A DNA stretch of 64,000 nt from Chelatococcus sp. (lineage in GTDB: Bacteria > Pseudomonadota > Alphaproteobacteria > Rhizobiales > Beijerinckiaceae). Of this stretch, positions 15,511 to 24,365 are shown piece after piece. The notes under the pieces were generated by a model. The model saw nothing but the letters and a program-made list of their open reading frames with translations, did no database searches and was not told the DNA's origin. How positions within the stretch are numbered: position 1 is the stretch's first letter; each line of letters opens with the position of its first letter. The DNA lies in contig QFQY01000010.1 of assembly GCA_003248805.1 (NCBI GenBank), positions 34,082 to 98,081 on the forward strand, written 5' to 3'. The position numbers were made by a program, and so were the translations under genes.

Positions 15511-16698
15511 ATGACGCCTGCGGGCTGGGCGGCGCTGTTCGCCGGGCTGCTCGTTGCGACGAACCTGGTCAGCCAGGCGATCGCGCTCCGGCGCTTCCGC
15601 CGGCCGGCGGGGCGTTCGGCGCTGCTGGACGAGCTGCCGACGGTGACGATCGTGCGCCCGGTGCGCGGCATCGAGGCCTTCAGCCGCGAGACGGCGATCT
15701 CGGGGCTCGAACTCGACTATCCGCGCTACAGCACGATCTTCTGCGTCGCGGATGCCGACGATCCGATCGTCCCGCTCGTCGAGGAACTGATCGGCCGGTA
15801 CGGCGCCGACAAGGTCCGGCTGATCGTCGGCGACGTCGCCGTCAGCGCCAATCCCAAGCTCAACAACTGCGTGCGCGGCTGGGAGGAGGCGACGACCGAC
15901 TGGGTCATCCTCGCCGATTCCAACGTGCTGATGCCGAAGGACTATATCCAGCGCATGCTCGCGGCCTGGCGGCCGGACAGCGGCCTCGTCTGCTCGACGC
16001 CGGCCGGCTCGCGGCCCCAGAGCTTCGGCGCCGAGGTCGAATGCGCCTTCCTCAACCCCTTCCAGGCGCGCTGGCAATATGTCGGCGAGGCGCTGGGGCT
16101 CGGCTTCGCGCAGGGCAAGTCGATGCTCTGGAACAAGCCCTTCCTCGACGAGCGCGGCGGGATCGCGGCGCTGGGGCAGGAAATCGCCGAGGACGCGGCC
16201 GCCACCAAGCTCGTGCGCCGCGCCGGCAAGCATGTGCATCTCGTCGACCAGCCCTTCGAGCAGCCGCTCGGACCGCGGCGGCTCGCCGATGTCGTGCAGC
16301 GCCAGTTCCGCTGGGCGCGCCTGCGGCGGGTGACCTTCCTGCCCTTCTTCGCGCTCGAGATTCTCGCGGCCCCGCTGCTAGCCGTGCTGCTGGCGGCCTT
16401 CGCGGCGCCGGCCTTCGGATCGTCGCCGCTCCTCGGCGCGCTGCTGGTACTGCTGCCCTGGTATCTCGGGGAGATGGTGCTTTCGGCCGGCGTCCGCTGG
16501 TTCCTCAACTGGCGCACGCCGCTCGCTCTGCTGGTGCGCGACATCGCCTTTCCCGGCGTCTGGGCCTATGCCTTCATCGGCGGAGAGGTCAGCTGGCGCG
16601 GCAACGCGATGCGGATCAAGACGGACGGCGTCAGCGAGCTGAACGATGCGGTTCCGGCGCTCTCCGGTGGAGCGGCGCGGACCGAGAAGTCGCCATGA
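15511..16698 (+). CDS. Ceramide-glucosyltransferase-like GT2 protein
   Basis: This 395-residue membrane glycosyltransferase has an N-terminal anchor (residues 5-24) and a GT2 domain with DADDP, the metal-binding LADSN and the acceptor/processivity-type motif QRQFRW. Two or three C-terminal membrane segments follow (FFALEILAAPLLAVLLAAF and onwards). The sequence type is the UGCG/HpnI group, which transfers sugar to ceramide, diacylglycerol or a hopanoid head group. The acceptor here is not determined. Its stop overlaps the next start (ATGA), and it sits between pheS and pheT. Confidence 0.82.
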   Translation: MTPAGWAALFAGLLVATNLVSQAIALRRFRRPAGRSALLDELPTVTIVRPVRGIEAFSRETAISGLELDYPRYSTIFCVADADDPIVPLVEELIGRYGADKVRLIVGDVAVSANPKLNNCVRGWEEATTDWVILADSNVLMPKDYIQRMLAAWRPDSGLVCSTPAGSRPQSFGAEVECAFLNPFQARWQYVGEALGLGFAQGKSMLWNKPFLDERGGIAALGQEIAEDAAATKLVRRAGKHVHLVDQPFEQPLGPRRLADVVQRQFRWARLRRVTFLPFFALEILAAPLLAVLLAAFAAPAFGSSPLLGALLVLLPWYLGEMVLSAGVRWFLNWRTPLALLVRDIAFPGVWAYAFIGGEVSWRGNAMRIKTDGVSELNDAVPALSGGAARTEKSP

Positions 16699-17147
16699 GC
16701 CGGGCGTCGGTCCATCGGCTCGCGGCTGTTCTGCTGTTCGCGGCGTCCTCGGTCGCTCAGGCGCAACCGGCCGCAGAGGCGCCGCTGGTGCTGAAGCGGC
16801 GCGTGCTCGATGGCGTGGCCTATGTCGAAAGCTGGGCCTCGCTTCACGAGGTCAGGGGCTTGAAGGCCACGGGCGATGGCTTTCTCGCCGTGCGCGCCGG
16901 GCCGGCGACAACCTTCGCGGAGCGCGACCGGCTGGCCAACGGGCGCACCGTCTTCGTCTTCGAGACGAAAGGCCAATGGGCCGGCATCGTCTATCCGCCC
17001 TCGGCGGACCATGAAATCGAGGCCGTGGCGCGACACTGCGGCTTTGACGAAATCGCGGCCCGCGCTATGCCGCTCCGCATGACCTATGGCGGCCCCTGCT
17101 CCTGGGGCTGGGTGCACCGGCGTTGGCTGGTCAACCTCTCAGACTGA
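16695..17147 (+). CDS. Exported SH3-like domain protein
   Basis: The protein is 150 residues with a signal peptide (MSRASVHRLAAVLLFAASSVAQA). It carries a bacterial SH3-type domain around FLAVRAGPATTFAERDRLANG and the C-terminal WGWVHRRWLVNL. Two Cys (in RHCGF and GPCSW) could form a disulfide. The start overlaps the glycosyltransferase stop by 4 nt, so the two are coupled. It ends 12 bp before pheT. A cell-wall or periplasmic sensing role is inferred from the fold only. Confidence 0.8.
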   Translation: MSRASVHRLAAVLLFAASSVAQAQPAAEAPLVLKRRVLDGVAYVESWASLHEVRGLKATGDGFLAVRAGPATTFAERDRLANGRTVFVFETKGQWAGIVYPPSADHEIEAVARHCGFDEIAARAMPLRMTYGGPCSWGWVHRRWLVNLSD

Positions 17148-17159
17148 TCTGGCAAGACG

Positions 17160-19583
17160 ATGAAATTCACGCTTTCCTGGCTCAAGGACCATCTCGACAC
17201 CGACGCGTCGGTCGACGACATCGCCGAGGCGCTGACGCGCGTCGGCCTCGAGGTCGAGGCGATCGAGGACAAGGCGAAGGCGCTCGCCGCCTTCACCATC
17301 GCCTATGTCATCGAGGCGAAGCAGCACCCCAACGCCGACCGGCTGCGCGTCTGCATGGTCGATACCGGCGCGGGCGCGCCCGTGCAGGTCGTCTGCGGCG
17401 CGCCCAATGCCCGCACCGGCATGAAGAGCGTTTTCTCCCCGCCCGGCACCTATATTCCCGGCAAGGACATCACGCTCGGCAAGGGCGTGATCCGGGGCGT
17501 CGAGTCCAACGGCATGCTCTGCTCGGCCGCCGAGCTGCAGATCTCCGAGGACCATGACGGCATCATCGACCTGCCCGAGGATGCGCCGGTCGGTGCGGCC
17601 TACGCCGCCTATGCCGGTCTCGGCGACGCGGTGATCGAGATCGCCGTGACGCCGAACCGCGCCGACGCGCTCGGCGTCGCCGGCATCGCGCGCGACCTCG
17701 CCGCCGCCGGCCTCGGCACGCTCAAGACCCCGCCCGTCGCGCCGCTGCATGGTGCCTATCCGTGCCCGACGAAGGTCGTGCTCGATTTCGCGGAAGAGGA
17801 CCGCAAGCTCTGCCCCGCCTTCGCGCTCCGGCTCGTGCGTGGCGTGAAGAACGGTCCCTCGCCGGAATGGCTTCAGGCACGCTTGCGCGCCGTCGGCCTG
17901 CGCCCCATCAACGCGCTCGTCGACATCACCAATTTCATGACGCTCGACCGCAACCGCCCGCTCCACGTCTTCGACGCGGCCAAGGTGAAGGGCGATCTCG
18001 TCGTCCGCCGTGCCCGTGCCGGCGAGAGCATTCTGGCGCTCGACGGCAAGACCTATGAGCTGACCGACGAGCAGGTTGTCATCGCCGACGACAACGGCGT
18101 CGAGTCGCTCGCCGGCATCATGGGCGGCGAGATCTCGGGCTGCGACGAGAACACCACCGACGTGCTGGTCGAGAGCGCCCTCTGGGACCCGCTCAACATC
18201 GCCCGCTCGGGCCGCGCGCTCGGCATCAACTCGGACGCGCGCTATCGCTTCGAGCGAGGCGTCGATCCCGATTTCACCCGGACCGGGCTCGATCTCGCCA
18301 CGGCGATGATCCTCGAGCTCTGCGGCGGCGAGGCCTCGGAGACGGTCTTCGCCGGCAGCCTGCCGGAGAGCGCGCCGGCGATCGATTTCCCCTGGTCCGA
18401 GGTCGAGCGGCTGACGGGGCTTGAGCTGCCGCAGGCCGAGATGGAGCGCGCGCTCGCCTCGCTCGGGTTCCGCGTCTCGGGCACGGGCGAGCGGGTCGAG
18501 GTCGCCGCCCCGTCCTGGCGCGGCGATGTCGGCGGCAAGGCCGATCTCGTCGAGGAGATCCTGCGCATCGCCGGGCTCGACCGTGTCGTCTCGACGCCGC
18601 TGCCGCGCATCAAGGACGAGGTCGTCAAGCCGGTGCTCACCGTGCTGCAGAAGCGCACGCGCGCGTCCAAGCGCCTGCTCGCCAGCCGCGGCATGGTCGA
18701 GGCGGTGACCTGGTCGTTCATCTCGCACGATGCCGCGAAGCTCTTCGGCGGCGGCTCGCCCAAGCTGACCCTGTCCAACCCGATCGCGGCCGATCTCTCC
18801 GACATGCGGCCTTCGCTGCTGCCGGGGCTGATCGCCGCCGCACAGGCCAATGCCGACCGCGGCTATCCCGACGTCGCCCTGTTCGAGGTCGGGCAGGTCT
18901 TCTTCAGCGACGAGCCGGAAGGCCAGCTCATCGCCGCCGCCGGCCTGCGCCGCGGCACGGCGAGGCTGGGCGGTGCCGGACGGCATTGGGACGGAGGCGC
19001 CCGTCCTGTCGACCTGTTCGACGCCAAGGCCGACGCGCTCGCGCTGCTCTCGGGGCTGGGGGTGCCGACGGGCGGCCTGCAGGTCGTGCCCGAAGGGCCG
19101 GCCTGGGCGCATCCCGGCCGCTCGGCCACGCTGCGCTTCGGCCCGAAGGGTGTCATCGGCGCCTTCGGCGAGGTCCATCCCAAGGTGCTCAAGGCGCTCG
19201 ACGTGAAAGGCCCGCTGGTCGCCTTCGAGATCCATCTCGATGCGCTGCCGCTGCCGAAAGCCAAGCCGACCAAGGTCAAGCCGAAACTGGCGCTCTCCGG
19301 CTTCCAGCCGGTCACGCGCGACTTCGCCTTCATCGTCGACAAGGCGGTGGCCGCCGGCGAGATGGCGAAGACGGCGCAGAACGCCGACCGCGCGCTGATC
19401 GCCGATGTCGGCATCTTCGATCTCTATGAAGGGCCGGGTGTCGAGGCGGACAAGAAGTCCGTCGCGCTCGCGGTCACGCTCCAGCCGGTCGAGAAGACGC
19501 TGACCGAGGCGGAAATCGAGGCCGTGGCGAGCAAGATCGTCGCCGAGATGGCCAAGCGCTACGGGGCAGCCCTGCGCGGCTGA
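17160..19583 (+). CDS. pheT: Phenylalanine--tRNA ligase beta subunit
   Basis: This 807-residue partner of PheS begins with MKFTLSWLKDHLDTD and an OB-fold tRNA-binding domain at about 40-150 (QHPNADRLRVCMVDTG). The B3/B4 editing domain follows (RPINALVDITNFMTLD), then B5 and the inactive catalytic-like core. The C-terminal ferredoxin-fold anticodon-binding domain holds FQPVTRDFAFIVDKAV. Length is canonical. No terminator is evident before the convergent small gene. Confidence 0.97.
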   Translation: MKFTLSWLKDHLDTDASVDDIAEALTRVGLEVEAIEDKAKALAAFTIAYVIEAKQHPNADRLRVCMVDTGAGAPVQVVCGAPNARTGMKSVFSPPGTYIPGKDITLGKGVIRGVESNGMLCSAAELQISEDHDGIIDLPEDAPVGAAYAAYAGLGDAVIEIAVTPNRADALGVAGIARDLAAAGLGTLKTPPVAPLHGAYPCPTKVVLDFAEEDRKLCPAFALRLVRGVKNGPSPEWLQARLRAVGLRPINALVDITNFMTLDRNRPLHVFDAAKVKGDLVVRRARAGESILALDGKTYELTDEQVVIADDNGVESLAGIMGGEISGCDENTTDVLVESALWDPLNIARSGRALGINSDARYRFERGVDPDFTRTGLDLATAMILELCGGEASETVFAGSLPESAPAIDFPWSEVERLTGLELPQAEMERALASLGFRVSGTGERVEVAAPSWRGDVGGKADLVEEILRIAGLDRVVSTPLPRIKDEVVKPVLTVLQKRTRASKRLLASRGMVEAVTWSFISHDAAKLFGGGSPKLTLSNPIAADLSDMRPSLLPGLIAAAQANADRGYPDVALFEVGQVFFSDEPEGQLIAAAGLRRGTARLGGAGRHWDGGARPVDLFDAKADALALLSGLGVPTGGLQVVPEGPAWAHPGRSATLRFGPKGVIGAFGEVHPKVLKALDVKGPLVAFEIHLDALPLPKAKPTKVKPKLALSGFQPVTRDFAFIVDKAVAAGEMAKTAQNADRALIADVGIFDLYEGPGVEADKKSVALAVTLQPVEKTLTEAEIEAVASKIVAEMAKRYGAALRG

Positions 19584-19634
19584 GACGAGGCCCATGCCCG
19601 GGACGCCGCCCATCGACGCGGCGCCGGGCCGGGT

Positions 19635-19889
19635 TCAGCGGCTCGACCTGGCCGCGCAATTGTTGAAGGCGACCTGCGCCGCCATGCTCGACGGCCCGAA
19701 CCAGCGCATCCTGCCTGGCCTGCTGGGGTTTGGCGCGAGCCTTCCGCCGTTGTCGAGCGCGCAGGAGCACGCGACAGGCTCGTTCATGCGCCTGCATTCG
19801 GGCCTGATCTTGACCGATTGGGCCGAGGCTGCGGAGATGAGGCCCGCAAGGCTCAAGCCGAAAGCGACGGCGAGAGAGACAATCTTCAT
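19635..19889 (-). CDS. Small exported protein with four cysteines
   Basis: The protein is 84 residues. It has a clear signal peptide (MKIVSLAVAFGLSLAGLISAASA), cleaved near residue 23, leaving a mature chain of about 60 residues with Cys in PECRR, ACSCA and NNCAA. AGGAA precedes the ATG at 19887-19889. It is convergent with pheT and divergent from the dehalogenase-like gene. No family is recognised; four periplasmic Cys suggest two disulfides. Confidence 0.6.
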   Translation of the reverse strand: MKIVSLAVAFGLSLAGLISAASAQSVKIRPECRRMNEPVACSCALDNGGRLAPNPSRPGRMRWFGPSSMAAQVAFNNCAARSSR

Positions 19890-20119
19890 TCGGCTGGTTC
19901 CTGAGGTGGGGACGGCTTCATTCAAACATGGACGTACCGTGTCCGCAGCTACCGTGGTCGCTGTTTTCGGCCGAGTGGATAACGGCACCCGTTCGCCTGG
20001 GCCTGCCGATTCCTGCTGCGTCGCAGCATGCTATTGATCTGAATTGTGTAATAATCCGCGCACGTAATCCCTCACGTTTCACGTTAAGCGCTGCCCACCC
20101 GCCACGCTCGCCTGTCTCG

Positions 20120-21031
20120 ATGACCATCACCGAACGTCCCGTCCCCGACGGCCTTTTCCCCGGCTTTCGCCTGCTCGACGTCGCGACGTCGGGCGCGCGG
20201 ATTCGCGTGCGCACGGGCGGGCAGGGGCCGGCGCTGCTGCTCCTGCACGGCTATCCGCAGACCCACGCGCTCTGGCACAAGGTCGCGGCGCGGCTGAAGG
20301 ACCGTTTCACGCTCGTCTGCGCCGATCTGCGCGGCTATGGCGACAGCGGGAAGCCGCAGAGCGATGCGGAGCACGCGCCCTATTCCAAGCGCGCCATGGC
20401 GCTGGACATGGTCGAGGTCATGCGGGCGCTGGGTCATGAGCGCTTCGCCATCGGCGCCCATGATCGCGGCGCGCGCGTGGCGCATCGCCTGGTGCTCGAC
20501 CATCCCGAACAGGTGACGAGGCTCGCGACGCTCGATATCGCGCCGACGCGCGAGATGTATGCGAACACGACCGACGCCTTCGCCCGCGCCTATTGGCATT
20601 GGTTCTTCCTGATCCAGCCCGCGCCCTTCCCGGAGCGGATGATCGGGGCCGATCCGGAGGCCTACTGGCGCAAGAAATGCGGCTCCGGCTCGGCCGGCAT
20701 GACGCCCTTCTCGGAGGAGGCGCTCGCGCATTATCTGCGCTGCTTCGCCGACCCGGCGACGATCCATGCGAGCTGCGAGGACTACCGCGCCGCCGCGACC
20801 ATCGACATCCGCCATGACGACGAGGATGGCGGACGCAAATTCACCCAGCCGCTGCTCGCCCTCTGGGGCGGCAACGGGATCATCGGCAAATGCTTCGACC
20901 CTCTGGCGCTCTGGCGCCTGCGGGCGGAGAACGTTCGCGGCCACGCCTTGCCGGGCGGGCACTATCTGGCGGAAGAGGTTCCCGACCTCGTCGCCGCCGA
21001 ATTCGCCTCCTTTTTCGGAGAGACAGCATGA
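20120..21031 (+). CDS. Haloacetate (fluoroacetate) dehalogenase-like alpha/beta hydrolase
   Basis: The protein is 303 residues. The oxyanion motif HGYPQT and nucleophile elbow GAHDRGAR carry Asp115 instead of Ser, as in haloalkane and fluoroacetate dehalogenases. Arg116 and Arg119 match the carboxylate-binding arginines, Asp139 the acid, and His160-Trp161 (YWHWFF) two fluoride-site residues. DYR around 221-223 holds the third fluoride-site Tyr, and GGHYLAEE the catalytic His. The offset to fluoroacetate dehalogenase numbering is nearly constant. The substrate could still be another 2-haloacid or an ester. It overlaps the downstream dehydrogenase gene by 4 nt. Confidence 0.85.
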   Translation: MTITERPVPDGLFPGFRLLDVATSGARIRVRTGGQGPALLLLHGYPQTHALWHKVAARLKDRFTLVCADLRGYGDSGKPQSDAEHAPYSKRAMALDMVEVMRALGHERFAIGAHDRGARVAHRLVLDHPEQVTRLATLDIAPTREMYANTTDAFARAYWHWFFLIQPAPFPERMIGADPEAYWRKKCGSGSAGMTPFSEEALAHYLRCFADPATIHASCEDYRAAATIDIRHDDEDGGRKFTQPLLALWGGNGIIGKCFDPLALWRLRAENVRGHALPGGHYLAEEVPDLVAAEFASFFGETA

Positions 21032-22104
21032 CCCGCACCAACCGCGTCTACCGCATCGCCGTGATCGCCGGCGACGGCATCGGCAAGGAGGTCATGCCCG
21101 AAGGCATGCGCGTGCTCGAGGCGGCGGCCAAGAAATACGGCTTCGAGCTCCGGCTCGACACCTTCGATTTCTCTTCCTGCGACTACTACGCCAAGCATGG
21201 CAAGATGCTCCCGGACGACTGGAAGGAGCAGATCTCCGGCCATGACGCGATCTTCTTCGGCGCGGTCGGCATGCCGGCGCAGGTGCCGGACCACATCTCG
21301 CTCTGGGGTTCGCTGCTGCTCTTCCGGCGTGAGTTCGACCAGTACGTCAACCTGCGCCCCGTGCGCCTGATGCCCGGCGTTCCGGGTCCGCTCGTCGGCC
21401 GCAAGCCCGGCGACATCGACTTCTTCGTGGTGCGCGAGAACACCGAGGGCGAGTACTCGTCGGTCGGCGGCCGGATGTATGCCGGAACCGAGCGCGAGAT
21501 CGTGCTGCAGGAGACGGTGATGAGCCGTGTCGGCGTCGATCGCGTGCTGAAATACGCCTTCGATCTGGCCCAGCGCCGGCCGCGCAAGAAGTTGACCTCG
21601 GCGACCAAGTCGAACGGCATCTCGATCACCATGCCTTACTGGGACGAGCGGGTGAAGGAGATGGCCAAGAAGTATCCGGACGTGAAGGTCGACCAGTACC
21701 ACATCGACATCCTGACGGCGCATTTCGTGCTCAATCCGGATCGTTTCGACGTGGTCGTGGCCTCGAACCTCTTCGGCGACATCCTCTCCGACCTCGGCCC
21801 CGCCTGCACGGGCACGATCGGCATCGCGCCCTCGGGCAACATCAACCCGACCGGCGAGTTCCCCTCGCTGTTCGAGCCCGTCCACGGCTCCGCGCCCGAC
21901 ATCTACGGCCAGGGCATCGCCAACCCGGTCGGCCAGATCTGGTCGGGCGCCATGATGCTCGACCATCTCGGCGAAACCGAAGCGGCCAAGGGCATCGAGG
22001 CGGCGATCGAGCGGGCGCTGGGCGATGCCCGCACCCGCACCCGCGACCTCGGCGGTTCGCTCGGCACCGAGGCGGCCGGCAAGGCCGTCGAGCAGGCGCT
22101 GTAA
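21028..22104 (+). CDS. Tartrate dehydrogenase / D-malate dehydrogenase family protein
   Basis: This 358-residue NAD-dependent beta-decarboxylating dehydrogenase belongs to the isopropylmalate/isocitrate dehydrogenase fold. It shows the GDGIGKEVMPEG start, the substrate segment LRPVRLMPGVPGPL, the ENTEGEYSS loop, the metal site around NLFGDILSDL, and EPVHGSAPDIYG. These variants fit the TtuC/DmlA subgroup, which acts on tartrate and D-malate, better than LeuB. The ATGA overlap with the dehalogenase-like gene implies coupled translation. The two may act on a shared hydroxyacid route. Confidence 0.88.
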   Translation: MTRTNRVYRIAVIAGDGIGKEVMPEGMRVLEAAAKKYGFELRLDTFDFSSCDYYAKHGKMLPDDWKEQISGHDAIFFGAVGMPAQVPDHISLWGSLLLFRREFDQYVNLRPVRLMPGVPGPLVGRKPGDIDFFVVRENTEGEYSSVGGRMYAGTEREIVLQETVMSRVGVDRVLKYAFDLAQRRPRKKLTSATKSNGISITMPYWDERVKEMAKKYPDVKVDQYHIDILTAHFVLNPDRFDVVVASNLFGDILSDLGPACTGTIGIAPSGNINPTGEFPSLFEPVHGSAPDIYGQGIANPVGQIWSGAMMLDHLGETEAAKGIEAAIERALGDARTRTRDLGGSLGTEAAGKAVEQAL

Positions 22105-22147
22105 TCAACCCCGGGGCGTCGCGGCCGACGCCAGCAGGACGAGACTG

Positions 22148-22852
22148 ATGGATATTTCTTCGATCGCCTTCCTCGACCCCCGCTTCTGGGGCAAGCTGTT
22201 CGAGATCATCGCGCTCAACATCGTGCTGTCGGGGGACAATGCGGTCGTGATCGCGCTCGCCTGCCGGGCGCTCGCGCCGGCGCAGCGCACCAAGGGCATC
22301 GTGCTGGGCGCGGGCGTCGCCGTGGTCCTGCGCGTGGTCTTCACGGTGCTGATCGCCTCGCTGCTCGACATGCCGTTCCTCCATATCGTCGGAGCGGCGC
22401 TGCTGATCTGGATCGCGGTGAAGCTGCTGATCGAGGATGGCGAGCAGGGCGAGGACTCGATCAAGGCGAGCAACCGGCTCTGGAAGGCGGTGCAGACCGT
22501 CGCCATCGCCGACATCGTGATGAGCCTCGACAACGTGCTCGCCATCGCGGCGGTCGCCAAGGATTCGGTCCCGCTGCTCGTCGCCGGTCTCGTCATCTCG
22601 ATCCCGCTGATCGTGCTCGGCGCCTCGCTGATCACGAACCTGCTGACGCGCTTTCCCGTTCTGGTCTGGGCCGGCGCCGGTCTGCTCGGCTGGGTCGCGG
22701 GCGAGATGTTCGACAGCGATCCCTGGCTGATCTCCCGCTTCGGCGCGGAAGTCCTGCACCGTTTCGAGCTGCCTGCCGCCGCGTTCGGCGCCGCGCTGGT
22801 GCTCGCCCTCGGCTATTTCCTGAAACCCCGCCGGCCAGATCCGGCCCTTTGA
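22148..22852 (+). CDS. TerC family membrane protein (YjbE type), first copy
   Basis: This 234-residue integral membrane protein has about seven hydrophobic segments. It carries the TerC signatures NIVLSGDNAVVIALACR and IVMSLDNVLAIAAVA, with paired Asp residues in membrane helices that likely bind a metal ion. Members of the family export manganese or supply metal to secreted proteins. It is followed 18 bp later by a paralogue of similar size. Confidence 0.9.
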   Translation: MDISSIAFLDPRFWGKLFEIIALNIVLSGDNAVVIALACRALAPAQRTKGIVLGAGVAVVLRVVFTVLIASLLDMPFLHIVGAALLIWIAVKLLIEDGEQGEDSIKASNRLWKAVQTVAIADIVMSLDNVLAIAAVAKDSVPLLVAGLVISIPLIVLGASLITNLLTRFPVLVWAGAGLLGWVAGEMFDSDPWLISRFGAEVLHRFELPAAAFGAALVLALGYFLKPRRPDPAL

Positions 22853-22870
22853 AAAGGGACTGACCGACAC

Positions 22871-23611
22871 ATGGATTTTTCCTCCTCCACATTCTGGATC
22901 TCGTTGCTCCAGATCATCTGGATCGACCTGCTGCTCTCGGGCGACAACGCGGTCGTGATCGCGCTCGCCTGCCGGTCCCTGCCGGAGAAGCAGCGCAAGG
23001 TCGGCATCTGGCTCGGCGCGTCGGCCGCGATCGGCCTGCGCATCATCTTCGCGCTGATCGTGACCTATCTCCTCGGGGTGCCGTTCCTGAAGGTGGTCGG
23101 CGGCCTGCTGCTGTTCTGGATCGCGATCAAGCTCGCCGTGGGCGAGGAGGAAGAGCACGGCAACATCCAGGCCAGCGACAGCCTCTGGAAGGCGGTCCGC
23201 ACCATCGCCATCGCCGACGCGGTGATGAGCCTCGACAACGTCATCGCCATCGCGGCGGCTTCCCGCGGACATCCCGAGCTCTTCATCTTCGGCCTGCTGC
23301 TCTCGATCCCGCTCATCATCATGGGCGCGCAGTTCCTCACCTCGATCATCACGCGCTTCCCGATCCTGATCTGGCTCGGCGCCGCGCTGCTCGGGTGGAT
23401 CGCGGCCGAGATGCTGATCGGCGACATCGCGGTGATGCAGTGGCTCCAGGTCAACCAGCCGAGCTGGGTCGTGCCTGCGCCGCTCGACGTCAGCCCGATC
23501 GGGCTCAAGCCTGCGGCGATCCCGCATTATGTGAGCTCGATCGCCGGCGCCCTGTTCGTCTGCGTCCTCGGCTACATCCTCAAGAAGAAGCACGGCGGCG
23601 AGGCGGCCTGA
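22871..23611 (+). CDS. TerC family membrane protein (YjbE type), second copy
   Basis: The protein is 246 residues and co-linear with the preceding TerC protein: LLLSGDNAVVIALACRSLP, a central acidic loop (GEEEEHGNIQAS), then AVMSLDNVIAIAAAS. It has seven or so membrane segments and a Lys-rich C-terminus (KKKHGGEAA). The tandem suggests a hetero-oligomer or a recent duplication. Metal transport is inferred from the family. Confidence 0.9.
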   Translation: MDFSSSTFWISLLQIIWIDLLLSGDNAVVIALACRSLPEKQRKVGIWLGASAAIGLRIIFALIVTYLLGVPFLKVVGGLLLFWIAIKLAVGEEEEHGNIQASDSLWKAVRTIAIADAVMSLDNVIAIAAASRGHPELFIFGLLLSIPLIIMGAQFLTSIITRFPILIWLGAALLGWIAAEMLIGDIAVMQWLQVNQPSWVVPAPLDVSPIGLKPAAIPHYVSSIAGALFVCVLGYILKKKHGGEAA

Positions 23612-23620
23612 GGCCGGCCT

Positions 23621-24229
23621 TCAGCCGAGAACGACCACCGCGGCGGCCAGGGAGACCTGGCCGCCGTTCGTCGTCAGGAGGGTCTCGCCGCGGACCGGCG
23701 CCGGCCGCTGCGGATCGCGGATCGCGACATGGATCGGGCCATCCAGCGTCACGGCGAAGCTTTCGGGCGGCCGACTGAAACCCGTGCCCAGCGCCTTCAC
23801 ATAGGCTTCCTTCGCCGCCCAGAGCCGGGCGAACGCCACGGGCCGTTCGCGCTCCGCCACAAAAGCCAGCGCGCCGCGCTCGTCGGGATGCAGCAGCGCG
23901 AGGGGCGGCGGCGTGTCCGCATTGACGGTCTCGACATCGACGCCGACGGCGCGTTCGGCGAGCGCGACGGCGACGACGCCCGACCGTGTCGCGAGCGAGA
24001 GGCGAAGGCGTGACGCCACCGGCGCTTCGATGAAGGGCTGCCCGGCCGGATCGTGGCCGATGGCGACTTCGCGCTCGTCGAGGCCGAGCCAGCGGGTCGC
24101 GATCGTCCGGCCCAGCCCGCGGCGCAGCCGCGAGCGCTCGTCCAGGCCCTGCGGCCGCGCATCCGTGGCGATCAGCCAGACTGCGGGGAGGGCGGACGCT
24201 CGCGCGCCGGGGTCGGAGAGCCACTGCAT
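23621..24229 (-). CDS. 4'-phosphopantetheinyl transferase superfamily protein
   Basis: This 202-residue Sfp-type enzyme attaches the phosphopantetheine arm of coenzyme A to carrier proteins. The metal-binding motif VGVDVE (about residue 95) and WAAKEAYVKALG with the catalytic Glu and Lys (about residues 139-150) are intact. Its size fits the short Sfp/EntD class rather than AcpS. No polyketide or peptide synthetase gene is in the window, so its carrier protein is elsewhere. It converges with the TerC pair. Confidence 0.88.
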   Translation of the reverse strand: MQWLSDPGARASALPAVWLIATDARPQGLDERSRLRRGLGRTIATRWLGLDEREVAIGHDPAGQPFIEAPVASRLRLSLATRSGVVAVALAERAVGVDVETVNADTPPPLALLHPDERGALAFVAERERPVAFARLWAAKEAYVKALGTGFSRPPESFAVTLDGPIHVAIRDPQRPAPVRGETLLTTNGGQVSLAAAVVVLG

Positions 24230-24365
24230 CGGACGAGATTAGCGGCTCGGCAGGGGTGCTGTCGCCGGCCCTGTGGCAAAGTCATGCCCCTGTCCCATCG
24301 CCGGCCGTTGACGCAGCGCCCCGCCTCGGCGCCCTCTGCCCAAAAAGGAGAGGGATGGAAGGCCG

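Noticed and set aside
17139..19613. 824-residue minus-strand frame opposite pheT
   Set aside because: It runs exactly antisense to a complete PheT and has the same shadow composition.
19594..20037. 147-residue plus-strand frame after pheT
   Set aside because: It overlaps the small exported minus-strand gene, which has a signal peptide and ribosome site, and itself shows no features.
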